Shown here one piece after another: positions 15,919 to 24,823 of a stretch of DNA of 54,599 bases (positions are counted from its first letter, which is position 1; each line of letters opens with the position of its first letter). The translations under genes were made by a program, and so were the position numbers. This DNA is from Bacteroidales bacterium (GTDB taxonomy: Bacteria > Bacteroidota > Bacteroidia > Bacteroidales > Muribaculaceae): positions 1 to 54,599 of the forward strand of contig DXXK01000064.1 in the NCBI GenBank assembly GCA_019416425.1. Direction: 5' to 3'. Under the pieces are notes generated by a model. It did no database searches. It saw nothing but the letters and a program-made list of their open reading frames with translations, and had not been told where the DNA came from.

Positions 15919-17330
15919 AATTAGTAATTGTGGCAAAGAAGAAGATAGATAAAGTAGATTTGCTTTTGTCGAAACTCGACAAGACACAACTGACGGATTT
16001 TATCAAGAAAGAATGTTCTGACAACAGACAGTTTAAGGATAGGTTCCTCGCTCTTGGTGCAGGAACGTTGTTCAAGCCTGATCCGACAAAATATGCTTCA
16101 CGTGTGGAAAGCTTGATGGAGGAGTATTCGGACAGGCATGGCTATATCTATTATAGTGATACCTTTGCTTTCAATCGTGCAGTAACCAAGATTCTTGGGG
16201 AAGCGGATGAAGCAATGGAAAAAGAACACTGGGACGTAGCAGTGGCTGTTCTAACCGGAATCGCTTCCGTTGCCGAAGATATTATCAATAGCGGAGATGA
16301 CAGTGCCGGAGAATTAGGAGCAATTGTAAGCGATTGCTTTGAGAAATGGCATGAACTATGTTTTGAGGAGAATCTTCCCGAAAGCATCAAATCTGAAATC
16401 TTTGAGCTTGCTCTTAGCCGGTTCAACCAAAAAGATCTGAAAGGATGGGACTGGTGGTGGGACTGGATGCAGATGTCTATCGATCTTGCCGATACCCCTG
16501 AAAAGCAGAATAGAGTATTCAAGGCACTTGACGCAATACGACCTAATGGCGATGACTGGAGTTCGAGATTCGCATTCAATACGGCTCAGAATTACAGACT
16601 TGAATTGATGTCGAAATGCGGAAGCCTAGAAGATCAAATTCAATTCATGTACGATAATGTGTCGAATTCTGATTTCCGCAAGAGGCTTATTCAAATAGCA
16701 TGGGATAAGGGAGACTATGAAGAAGTGCTCAGACTCGCCACGGATGGAGTGGGTCAGGATTCGGAATATGCAGGACTTGTGAGCGAATGGCAGAAATGGC
16801 AATACAAGGTTTATAGCGAGACCGGAGACAAGGATAACCAACTTCAATTAGCTAAACATTTCTTTTTCAAAGGAGGTTGTTTTGGAGACAAAGTGTTTAG
16901 TATGGAGGCTATGTATAAAGTTCTCAAATCTCTCATACCTCAAAATGAATGGTCCAAATATACTGAGGACTTGATTAATGAGGCTCTTGGCAATGGGGAT
17001 GTATACAGCCTTCTCTTCATATATACCATAGAAAGAAAGTGGCCTGAGTATATGGAATATCTCCGCCAAAATCCATCAATATACAATATTGACGACGCAC
17101 CTCAGGAAGTGAAGAAACACTTTAGAGATGAAATAATTGTTTTGTATTCCTCAGCGGTGAACCGATTCTTTCAACGAGCAACGGATCGTAAATCATATCG
17201 TGAGGGTGTAGATCTCCTTAGAAATCTAATCAAATACGGCGGAACGAAAGAAGCACAACAAATTGTAGCAGAACAAAAGTCACGTACTCCTCGTAGGCCT
17301 GCGTTGATTGATGAACTCTCGAAACTATAG
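15891..17330 (+). CDS. Helical-repeat-like protein of unknown function
   Basis: A 479-residue protein, almost entirely helical, with aromatic-rich motifs such as KGWDWWWDWMQM (about 183-194). The pattern recalls TPR-like regions found behind SWIM zinc-finger proteins, but no zinc-binding motif is present and I assign no family. The ATG at 15891 overlaps the previous gene by 28 bases in a different frame; a GTG near 15930 (VAKKKIDK) is an alternative start. As the last gene of the four-gene operon it could be a scaffold or partner of the AlbA_2 ATPase (inference). It ends 230 bases before the right end of the island, a stretch with no further gene. Confidence 0.75.
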   Translation: MEIKQPEFLKLVIVAKKKIDKVDLLLSKLDKTQLTDFIKKECSDNRQFKDRFLALGAGTLFKPDPTKYASRVESLMEEYSDRHGYIYYSDTFAFNRAVTKILGEADEAMEKEHWDVAVAVLTGIASVAEDIINSGDDSAGELGAIVSDCFEKWHELCFEENLPESIKSEIFELALSRFNQKDLKGWDWWWDWMQMSIDLADTPEKQNRVFKALDAIRPNGDDWSSRFAFNTAQNYRLELMSKCGSLEDQIQFMYDNVSNSDFRKRLIQIAWDKGDYEEVLRLATDGVGQDSEYAGLVSEWQKWQYKVYSETGDKDNQLQLAKHFFFKGGCFGDKVFSMEAMYKVLKSLIPQNEWSKYTEDLINEALGNGDVYSLLFIYTIERKWPEYMEYLRQNPSIYNIDDAPQEVKKHFRDEIIVLYSSAVNRFFQRATDRKSYREGVDLLRNLIKYGGTKEAQQIVAEQKSRTPRRPALIDELSKL

Positions 17331-17559
17331 AGTTTTCAGATATTTAACAATCCGGTTGTACTATTTATTCCCATCCGAGCGTTATTGTTATGAACGGCAA
17401 GTGAGAGAACTTGCAGCAGCACTCACAACGATATTCCGACAGACTCGAAAGGGCAACGCAATGAAAAGCGATGCAATGCGCCTCGGGAGCAAATGTTGGA
17501 GATGTCGGGAGCTGACGAAATAAATCTTTGATTTACAGGATATATGTAACGTAGGGTTT

Positions 17560-17574
17560 CCCAAGTGGGACCAC
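17560..17574 (+). repeat. attR: distal copy of the 15-bp direct repeat
   Basis: CCCAAGTGGGACCAC, identical to 8714-8728, with no tRNA in front of it. The displaced terminator of the tRNA follows 22 bases later. Confidence 0.88.
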
Positions 17575-17596
17575 GATGGTAAAATACCAAATTAAG

Positions 17597-17636
17597 AAAA
17601 TCGCTGAAATTCAGACATTTCAGCGATTTTTATTTT
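17597..17636 (+). terminator. Displaced native terminator of tRNA-Met
   Basis: AAAATCGCTGAAAT (17597-17610) pairs with ATTTCAGCGATTTT (17617-17630), loop 6 bases, followed by T-rich TATTTTG. The AAATCGCT/AGCGATTT arms resemble the terminator beside tRNA-Phe, consistent with a chromosomal tRNA terminator pushed away by island insertion. Confidence 0.8.
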
Positions 17637-17647
17637 GTCCGTTTTCA

Positions 17648-18130
17648 TCAAAAAAATGGGGTCAAAAAAATGGCAATAAGACGGTCCTTGAACGGCACAA
17701 GGATTTTTGACGGATACTTTCCTCCTCTCATGGCGTTAGAGAGACGGCTTAACTCCGGATCGTTGTCTGCTGGCCTGAACGATTTGTATTTAATAAGTGC
17801 CCTTTCCACCATTTTCTCATCAATGGGCTTCAGGAGATAGTCGATACTGTTGACCCGGAATGCCTCAATGGCATACTCGTCGAACGCCGTTGTGAAAATA
17901 ATCGGAGCGTTAACCGTCATGGAAGAAAAAATATTGAAAGAAGAACCGTCGGAAAGCTGTATGTCCATGAAAATAAGGTCAGGAGCATCGTTTGAGGCAA
18001 GCCACCTCACGGTCTGGGCGACACTCTCGGTTTGTCCTGCGACATTTATTTCCGGGGCAATCTTGCCCAGTATGGCCATAAGGTTCTCTCTCGCCGCAAC
18101 CTCATCCTCAACAATAAGCACTTTCATCAT
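17648..18130 (-). pseudogene. Truncated LytTR-family response regulator
   Basis: From the ATG at 18130 about 160 residues remain. The receiver domain is complete: KVLIVEDE with acidic residues, FMDIQLSDGSSF with the phosphoacceptor Asp, TTAFDEYAI and DYLLKPID with the conserved Lys. It is followed by a linker and only the first strand of the LytTR DNA-binding domain (SKILVPFKDRLIAI) before a stop in a poly-T region. Family members are about 240 residues, so the DNA-binding part is lost. It overlaps the kinase remnant by 4 bases, the normal layout of a LytS/LytR-like pair. Truncation lies just outside the tRNA terminator. Confidence 0.85.
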
Positions 18131-18728
18131 GCAAGCAAAGGGATTTTGACGGTGAAACAATTATCTTTACTGAAATATTCAATCGGTTTACCTATAAGGA
18201 GCCGTGAACGGGACATTAGGTTTTTAAGACCGATCCGGGAGCTTTCGACCTCTTCGAGTCTCTCGTTGATCCGGTTTGATACGATAAGTTCCCCCTTGGT
18301 GTCGTATTCAAACAGAACGTCTATAGGATTATCGCTGTCGATGGCGTTGTGCTTCACTACATTCTCCACCAGCGAGAGCAAACTGAGAATCGGCAGTTTT
18401 TTGTCCAGACAACTCTCGGGAATGTTGAAGCGACAATTGAAATTATCTCCGAAACGAACCTTCTGCATGTATATGAATGCATTTATGAAATTGAGTTCAT
18501 CGCGCAAAGCAACGAGCGGCCTTGCCTCGCTTTTGAGGATATATCTGAAAATCTCGGAGAGTTTCTGCACGTATTCGAGAGACATTTCCTTTCGGTCATT
18601 CCTTTTCAAAGATGTCAGTCCATTCAGGGAATTGAAAAAGAAATGCGGGTTTATCTGTCCGGTCAGCGCCATGCATCGGCTCTGCAGATTCTCGTACTTA
18701 AGGGTTTCTATCTCATGGAGCTGGATTC
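18127..18728 (-). pseudogene. Histidine kinase remnant (LytS-like, N-terminus lost)
   Basis: The C-terminal 195 or so residues of a sensor kinase of the His_kinase family: HEIETLKYENLQSR, then the phosphorylation segment GQINPHFFFNSLN, LRDELNFINAFIYMQKVRFG and the ATP-binding part LSLVENVVKHNAI. These kinases normally carry membrane segments before this region; here the frame stops matching near 18712-18728, exactly where a GH97 sequence on the other strand begins. So the 5' half was lost by a deletion or recombination. It would have phosphorylated the regulator at 17648-18130. Confidence 0.85.
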
Positions 18729-19831
18729 TGTGGCAGGACGGAAGCTGCAACTATGATGACCAGATGAAGTATATAGACCTCGCAAATGAACTTGGATACG
18801 AATATGTATTGGTTGACGCGTGGTGGAACGATAACATCGGATATGACCGCATGGAGCAACTTATCGACTATGCGAAATCGAAAGACGTGGGTGTATTCCT
18901 GTGGTATAATTCCGGAGGATACTGGAACGACATAGAGCAGACACCGGACGGCCGTATGGATAATTCCATAGCCCGCAAAAAGGAGATGGAATGGATGCGT
19001 GACAATGGCGTCAAGGGTATAAAGGTAGATTTTTTCGGAGGAGACAAGCAGGAGACCATGAGGCTTTACGAGGATATTCTGTCGGATGCCAATGAATACG
19101 GACTGATGGTTATCTTCCACGGCTGCACATTGCCGCGAGGATGGGAGCGCATGTATCCCAACTATGTAGGCAGCGAAGCGGTGCTTGCGTCGGAGAACCT
19201 TGTTTTCAGTCAGCATTTCAACAATATGGAATCGATCAACGCCACATTGCATCCGTTTATCCGCAACACCGTAGGTTCGATGGAATACGGGGGCTGTTTC
19301 ATGAACCGGTACATGAACAAGGGAAACGAGAAAGGGATTTACAGAACGACATCCGACATATTCCAGCTCGCCACGACCATATTATATCAGAATGCCATAC
19401 AGAATTTCGCACTTGCCCCGAACAATCTCTCCGATGCGCCAGGACTCTGCATTGAGTATCTAAAGACAGTACCGACCGAATGGGACGAGACACGTCTTAT
19501 CGACGGTATACCGGGTAAATACGTAGTGCTTGTCCGCAGACACGATAATGACTGGTATGTTGCAGGAGTTAACGCCACTGCAGAACCGCTGAACCTGAAT
19601 CTGGACGTTGATATGCTTGCAGGAAAGAATGTTTCCCTTTATAGTGATTCTTATACAAAAGAAGCTAAGAACAGAATTAAAAAAGCAGGTAAAAATACTC
19701 ATGATGGAATAATCGTCAAGAGCTCGGATTTCATACCGGGTAAGAAGGTTGTTAAGGTTAATGACAAGGGAACGGTTCCGGTGGCTATACTTCCCAACGG
19801 CGGCATAGTGATTACTTCCGTTTCCGAATAA
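18713..19831 (+). pseudogene. C-terminal remnant of a GH97 glycoside hydrolase
   Basis: About 370 residues matching the catalytic barrel and C-terminal domain of GH97 (alpha-glucosidase/alpha-galactosidase family of Bacteroidetes): ISWSWILWQDGS, YEYVLVDAWWND, VFLWYNSGGYW, VKGIKVDFFGGDKQ, MVIFHGCTLPRGWERMYPN and the C-terminal beta domain. Full enzymes are about 650-700 residues with a signal peptide and an N-terminal beta-supersandwich; both are absent. A longer open frame back to 18032 runs antisense through the kinase remnant and is an artefact of the junction. Probably not expressed as an active secreted enzyme. Confidence 0.85.
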
Positions 19832-19855
19832 CAAGGACACCTGTTGCCCGAAGAG

Positions 19856-19901
19856 CAGTCACTGCATAAGCCAGCGTTTTGCCGAACTTATGCAGTGACT
19901 G
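19856..19901. terminator. Bidirectional terminator between GH97 remnant and AraC gene
   Basis: A perfect 15-bp stem: CAGTCACTGCATAAG (19856-19870) with CTTATGCAGTGACTG (19887-19901). A second hairpin, TTCGCCCCA (19925-19933) with TGGGGCGAA (19953-19961), overlaps the end of the AraC gene and probably ends that operon. Confidence 0.75.
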
Positions 19902-19939
19902 TAAAGATCTAAGACAAGACAAAGTTCGCCCCATAAGTT

Positions 19940-20797
19940 TTAGATAGACTTGTGGGGCGAATTTAATTTTGCGAAAGCTTCCGATGGAGTCATTCCGAAA
20001 CGTTTCTTAAAACATGTCGCGAAATGGGAGGGATTCTTGAAGCCCGCTTTGAGATAGACATCAGAAAGGGGGAAATCTTTACTTTCCATTAGCATCTTCG
20101 CATATTCCAGCCGCTTGTCCATAATCCATTGATGCGGCGTGCGTCCGAAAATATCAAAGAATTCCCTTTTGAATCCTGATAGGCTCCTGCCTGAGAAGTG
20201 AGCGAACTGCTCCACGTTCATGTCGCACAGGAAGTTCTTCTCCATGAATTCTCGCAGGTCTGATTTCCATTGTCTTGAAAAATCGAACAGAACGGGTGCA
20301 AGGTCAGGCAAAAGCTGCAGGAGGACAATCACTGTCTCCTGCACTTTCGATTTTATCAGCGATGTCGGTATGGGAGAGTCCGATGAGAAATACTGGTCAA
20401 GCGACATGAACAGTCCCTTGAGGAAAGGATGCGGTGATAGTGTGACGGCAAGTTCACGTTTCAAAGACTCATCCGCCTTGACTATGGGGATCTCTATCCT
20501 CTCCTCCATCTCCCTCAGTTCGGAAGCGTTCAGATGGAAGAAGAGCCCTTTGAAATGCTCTCCGTCCTCGCCGGGTTGCTTATACTCTTTCACAAGGTGA
20601 TTGCGCCGCACGAACACGGCTTGTCCGTTCTCCACATCCACCTTGCGGTTGCCACAGCGCAAGGTGAGTCTGCCCGACATGATGTAGACTAATTTATGTT
20701 CCTCCACCATGTCGTGGCAGATCATCTCCGACTCCGTTATGCAACGGTAGAACGTATTGAGGTAATTCTGATGTATTTCCTTACCTGCGTGTGCCAT
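19940..20797 (-). CDS. AraC-family transcriptional regulator
   Basis: A 285-residue regulator. The N-terminal 150 residues look like a cupin-type effector domain (VYIMSGRLTLRCGNRKVDV). The C-terminal two-HTH DNA-binding domain has MNVEQFAHFSGRSLSGFKRE, GRTPHQWIMDKRLEYAKML, DVYLKAGFKNPSHFATCFKK and FGMTPSEAF. It is the last gene of a minus-strand set with the GH43-GH39 enzyme, a DUF362 protein and an aldo/keto reductase, and likely controls the set in response to a sugar (inference). The start ATG at 20797 is 50 bases after the stop of the enzyme gene. Confidence 0.9.
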   Translation of the reverse strand: MAHAGKEIHQNYLNTFYRCITESEMICHDMVEEHKLVYIMSGRLTLRCGNRKVDVENGQAVFVRRNHLVKEYKQPGEDGEHFKGLFFHLNASELREMEERIEIPIVKADESLKRELAVTLSPHPFLKGLFMSLDQYFSSDSPIPTSLIKSKVQETVIVLLQLLPDLAPVLFDFSRQWKSDLREFMEKNFLCDMNVEQFAHFSGRSLSGFKREFFDIFGRTPHQWIMDKRLEYAKMLMESKDFPLSDVYLKAGFKNPSHFATCFKKRFGMTPSEAFAKLNSPHKSI

Positions 20798-20846
20798 GTC
20801 AATTCACATTTGAATTCTCAAAGATAGCGAAAATCCGGCAAACACA

Positions 20847-23507
20847 TCATCTGAGTTCCATTTTCAGAAGCACGACACCTTGCCTCGGCAGCACAACACG
20901 GTCTTTGACTGTGCCGCGATTCACAGTTTTCCATTCCGGAGAACTCATCATTTCCAAGTCTCCGGCCCGCAGCAATTCTCTCAGCTGTTTTTCGTCGGGA
21001 TTCTGAGGGCATCCCATTGCAACCCATTTCGAGTAAGAATTGCTGTGGCTGTCGTCAATGCAGTATCGGGCCACCAATACTCGCTTCGCATCATTGCCGA
21101 CATTTATTTTCACGTCTATATCAGCGGGAGCAACATCCGTGTCGTTCACATCGTGGTAGTTCCAAAGGCGGACAGATGCGTTTTTGCCGTCTCGCGAGGC
21201 AAGTACACCGACATCAGGCATGTTCCTGACGCTATTCCTGACAATAGAATCAACCGGAACCATGCCTGTGGAAGAGGCTTCCACTAAATCACCACCCATC
21301 TGTCCGAACATTCTGAACACATTGAGGACCGGCTTGACAACTCCGTTTGTCGACAGATCGCGGAAGCCGGCAAACCACGGTTGGTCTTCAAACTCGAAAG
21401 CCCATGTCACAGCTCCTACGAGGCTGGAGTCATATTTCCGGGCAAGTTCGTACAGCCTGGCGTATGAATCCGCCACCGTGCTTGAATACACAGTTCCGTT
21501 CCTGTAGTTATACTGCGGAGTGTATTCCGACGAGCAGGCCGCGCATCCTTCGGGATCGAATTCTCCGATAATGACAGGAAGCTCTTTTAATTCGGGGAAT
21601 TCATTTATGAGTCTCAATCCCGCGTCAACATCGTTGAGTTGTGATCCTAATCTCATAACAACGGTTTTGCCGTCAAGTCGGGGGCTTCCTTTGGCGTGGA
21701 ATCCGATATAGCCTAACGGAGCTCCTTTTCCGCCGGTGGCGTAATTAGTGCCGTCTATGCAATGCTTAAGGAACTTTCGTAAACATTCACGTGCAGCCTT
21801 GCCCCCGGGGCCAGTGGAATGCGGCCCCCCAATTACGGCTCCGGGAAGTGCCTTCAAAAGTCCATCTGCGGCATAATCGTAGATTTCGCAATAGTCTTCG
21901 AAACTTCCGCGAAGGTAGTAATTAGGTTCGTTCCAGACTTCCCAAAACCATTTTGACACCTCATCCTCTCCGTATCTCTCCTTGCAATGCAAGGCCCATT
22001 GATATATGAGTTCCCGCCATTTGTCGTAATCATTCGGAGGATAAGCCCAACCGGTGAATATCTCATCGTATTTTGCCCCTGGGCTCCAATGGTGACGGTA
22101 TGGCTGTGGGTTTGTAGAGAGTGCTTCGGGCATAAAACCGATCTGTACGAGAGGCCGCATACCGCGTTCCACATATGTGTCGAAAATACTGTCGATTATG
22201 TTCCACTGATATACCGGACATCCTTTTTTGTCCTCGGTGTAGATATTTGTGGAACCCCATTTGAGAGCGGCTTCGCCGTCTCCGGAAGTGAGCAGGTTGT
22301 GGGCGCGGACATTTACCGGCACCGGACTGAGACGGGAAATCTCCGAAAGAAGCCTTTTGCCGTCTTTCATATAGGTATAATTAGGCTCGTCATATCCGAA
22401 CCATGCCCATAGAGGCTTCATAGGCTCGATAGGCTTGGTCAGATCCACATCGACACTGACTTTGTCGGCCCAATACTTTTCGAGTTCGTCAGCCTGATCT
22501 TTAGTAATAGTGATAATCGCGCCATGCTTGGGCGACGTAAAGTTGGTGGTTTTCATAGGTCCCTCGTTGAAGTGTCCCAGGTCCTTGAAGGTCTTGAAGT
22601 CGGTGGTCTCGACAAAGCCGAAGTTGTGTGGATTGATGCTGAAAATATCATACATAAGCACCCATGTGTCCTGTCCATGACGTTTCCATACGTTAGGAGC
22701 CTCGCATGCCCCGGGCTCAGCATCAGCCCATTGGTCGGAATATTTGTAGCCACGGTTTATCTTGTCGGAGAACGCCATCTTTATTCCACCGGGCTGTTCC
22801 TGGGCCACATACATAAGGCAATAACGGCCGTCGGGCATCCGGGATATGTCGGCGTCGAGAATCTGGACTTTGGGATTAGGGTATTTGAAAAGTTCCTTCG
22901 GTCTGGTTACAAGTCTGGTAAAATCATCGTCCGTATAGCTGTAATACAGTTTTGTCTTTCCATTGCCGAGACGCATGGTGAAATATACCATCATCTTTCC
23001 CTCCTCGGGGTCGTAGATGGTTTCCGGCGCCCATGCGCAGCCTACATCGAGACCAGGGAACATCTTGTCGATATGGGCGACGCTTCTGGTCCAGTTTATG
23101 AGGTCGTTAGACTTCATCAGGATGAAGCCATGGTTGTTGCCCCAGCCGTATTTGTCTTCATCCCGTTCCCACTTAGTGTCGCGAAATCCCATTTCCCTGC
23201 CGCGGAGGTTCAGGTCGGTCATGGCGAGATAGAAGGCACCGTCCGGTCCTCGGTAGATATGCGGATCCCGGATGCCATGTTGAGTGGCGAGGGTATCGCC
23301 GGACATCACCGGGTGTCCGTTATTGAGGGCAGTGAACGTGTATCCGTCGCGACTTGTGGCCATATACAGGCTGCTCGTGGGGTCCTGGTGGAACACGAAC
23401 AGATAGGATTCCTTATCGTCACTTGTGTTCCTGTCCTCACCCTTTGCCGTTGCTTGCCATGGCATTAATGCTGCAATGATTAACGAGAATTTAAGAAATG
23501 TATTCAT
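20847..23507 (-). CDS. Exported GH43-GH39 fusion glycoside hydrolase
   Basis: An 886-residue protein with a signal peptide (about 1-21). Residues about 35-340 form a GH43-type five-bladed propeller with the three acidic positions visible in HGIRDPHIY, QILDADISR and ACEAPNVWK. Residues about 375-760 form a GH39-like barrel: KWFWEVWNEPNYY contains the Asn-Glu acid/base pair and PVIIGEFDPEG the nucleophile Glu. A beta-rich C-terminal domain ends the protein. GH39 and many GH43 enzymes act on xylosides or arabinosides, so a dual activity on a plant polysaccharide is likely but unproven. Such a fusion is unusual in my experience. It follows the DUF362 gene by 14 bases. Confidence 0.85.
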   Translation of the reverse strand: MNTFLKFSLIIAALMPWQATAKGEDRNTSDDKESYLFVFHQDPTSSLYMATSRDGYTFTALNNGHPVMSGDTLATQHGIRDPHIYRGPDGAFYLAMTDLNLRGREMGFRDTKWERDEDKYGWGNNHGFILMKSNDLINWTRSVAHIDKMFPGLDVGCAWAPETIYDPEEGKMMVYFTMRLGNGKTKLYYSYTDDDFTRLVTRPKELFKYPNPKVQILDADISRMPDGRYCLMYVAQEQPGGIKMAFSDKINRGYKYSDQWADAEPGACEAPNVWKRHGQDTWVLMYDIFSINPHNFGFVETTDFKTFKDLGHFNEGPMKTTNFTSPKHGAIITITKDQADELEKYWADKVSVDVDLTKPIEPMKPLWAWFGYDEPNYTYMKDGKRLLSEISRLSPVPVNVRAHNLLTSGDGEAALKWGSTNIYTEDKKGCPVYQWNIIDSIFDTYVERGMRPLVQIGFMPEALSTNPQPYRHHWSPGAKYDEIFTGWAYPPNDYDKWRELIYQWALHCKERYGEDEVSKWFWEVWNEPNYYLRGSFEDYCEIYDYAADGLLKALPGAVIGGPHSTGPGGKAARECLRKFLKHCIDGTNYATGGKGAPLGYIGFHAKGSPRLDGKTVVMRLGSQLNDVDAGLRLINEFPELKELPVIIGEFDPEGCAACSSEYTPQYNYRNGTVYSSTVADSYARLYELARKYDSSLVGAVTWAFEFEDQPWFAGFRDLSTNGVVKPVLNVFRMFGQMGGDLVEASSTGMVPVDSIVRNSVRNMPDVGVLASRDGKNASVRLWNYHDVNDTDVAPADIDVKINVGNDAKRVLVARYCIDDSHSNSYSKWVAMGCPQNPDEKQLRELLRAGDLEMMSSPEWKTVNRGTVKDRVVLPRQGVVLLKMELR

Positions 23508-23521
23508 GAGTCTTGTGGGTT

Positions 23522-24814
23522 TTATTTTATTGTAATCAGTTCAATACCCTCTCTTTTGCCAAGATTTCGGCTGTACTGACGGTCTCGGGAGTTGTTCCAG
23601 TGCTCGAAGACGCCGAGGCTGCCGGTCTTCACTCCATTGGGTCGGTAGTCGCCCAAACGTCCGTTCTTTCCTATGGCGGCTTCTTTCAGGTAATTGTCGC
23701 AGTTCCAGCTTGAGCCTTTAGGGAACTGCGGCGCTCCGCTGAATCCGAGTTCGTTGCCGAATTCGGCATAGAGGAAATCAAGACAAACGCATTCTATGGC
23801 AACAGGGTCAAGCGACATGAACAGACTCGAACTCCATTGGTTACCGAGAATTTCCCATTTGTCACGGTCTGGATTTGGCGCCCCTACGTTGGTCTGCATA
23901 CCATACAGGCCATCGACGATATAGAGAAGCGTCTTTTTGCCAAGGTTGGGAGATCCCATCAGATCGACGTACGCGCTGTAATCCCCTTCCCGGCCTTTCA
24001 TCTGACTTACGGTTGTCGAGCCGTGCATCTTTGCCGGGAACGGAATGGAGCCGAAATGATTCTTTGCGCACAGAGTTACTCCTGTTATCTCATGACCTTT
24101 CAGAAGAGCCGCGTTTATCAGGTAGTCGGCATCTACCACGTCACGAGGCAACACCGTCCCTAATGTGACGGTTGAGTCGGTGTATGATATCGCGCTGTCG
24201 ACCCAATTGGCCGGCTCCACGCCCTCCGAGCCTTCCGCACTCATCCATCTGACTTCAGGAAAGAGGTGATGAACGGGGTTGTAGAGCCTGCCGGGAATCG
24301 CGCGGGGTTTCCAGCCTATGGTCGCATCATAGACTATAATGCACTTTTGAGGAACCCCTGCATTCTCGGTGAGTTGACGCAACAGCGCGATTGTCGCCTG
24401 GGGCGATTGGTCGATGTCATTGTCATTGTCGTCTGTGCCGAAAGTGTTGTTGAGATTGATTTTCACAGCAATGGTCTCGCCTTGTCGGTAGCCTCGGTTT
24501 CCTCTGCCATGCGTCTTGTTGTGGTACTTGAAGATCTTGTCCCATGCCTTCCTGACATTGTCTGAGCCCGCGAGGGCACAGACTGATTTCCCATACATGT
24601 TTTCAAGAAGCGCCATGTCGATGTTTCCTTCGTCCCACCATCTGCCTGTTACGCCATCCCATTTCGAGACTTCAGGATCCATAACCCAAACCACACGTCC
24701 GGGGAAAATGCCTTTTCCTTCACCGATGGGTTGGTTCGGGGTCACAGAAAGTCCCTGCGCCAAAGCTGATACAACGAAAAGGGAAGCGAATATTGATAGA
24801 ACAGACCTTTTCAT
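23522..24814 (-). CDS. Exported DUF362 domain protein
   Basis: A 430-residue protein with a signal peptide (MKRSVLSIFASLFVVSALAQ). The body matches DUF362: TIAVKINLNNTFGTDDNDND, DADYLINAALLKGHEITGVTL, then AKNHFGSIPFP, and LFMSLDPVAIECVCLDFLYAE. DUF362 proteins are found in Bacteroidetes and clostridia and sometimes accompany Fe-S domains; no Cys cluster is visible here and the role is unknown. It sits between the aldo/keto reductase and the GH43-GH39 enzyme, with gaps of 9 and 14 bases, indicating one operon and a possible part in sugar or aromatic-compound handling (inference). Confidence 0.82.
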   Translation of the reverse strand: MKRSVLSIFASLFVVSALAQGLSVTPNQPIGEGKGIFPGRVVWVMDPEVSKWDGVTGRWWDEGNIDMALLENMYGKSVCALAGSDNVRKAWDKIFKYHNKTHGRGNRGYRQGETIAVKINLNNTFGTDDNDNDIDQSPQATIALLRQLTENAGVPQKCIIVYDATIGWKPRAIPGRLYNPVHHLFPEVRWMSAEGSEGVEPANWVDSAISYTDSTVTLGTVLPRDVVDADYLINAALLKGHEITGVTLCAKNHFGSIPFPAKMHGSTTVSQMKGREGDYSAYVDLMGSPNLGKKTLLYIVDGLYGMQTNVGAPNPDRDKWEILGNQWSSSLFMSLDPVAIECVCLDFLYAEFGNELGFSGAPQFPKGSSWNCDNYLKEAAIGKNGRLGDYRPNGVKTGSLGVFEHWNNSRDRQYSRNLGKREGIELITIK

Positions 24815-24823
24815 GACGGCTTA

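Larger units (their letters stand above)
8714..17574. mobile_element. Genomic island integrated at tRNA-Met (CAT)
   Basis: A tyrosine integrase gene lies 245 bases downstream of the tRNA and reads away from it. The last bases of the tRNA plus one (CCCAAGTGGGACCAC, 8714-8728) recur exactly at 17560-17574. The tRNA-like terminator expected after the tRNA is found just after the distal copy (17597-17636). The island carries an integrase, two excisionase-like HTH genes, an XRE regulator and a four-gene operon with nuclease and ATPase domains, and no transfer genes. The nuclease and membrane-protein genes are visibly more A/T-rich than flanking chromosomal genes. Confidence 0.88.

Noticed and set aside
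17308..17523. 71-residue plus-strand frame near the right end of the island
   Set aside because: Overlaps the preceding gene, no motif, and composition unlike a protein.
22524..23468. 314-residue plus-strand open frame
   Set aside because: Antisense to the GH43 half of the fusion enzyme; a shadow of biased codon use.
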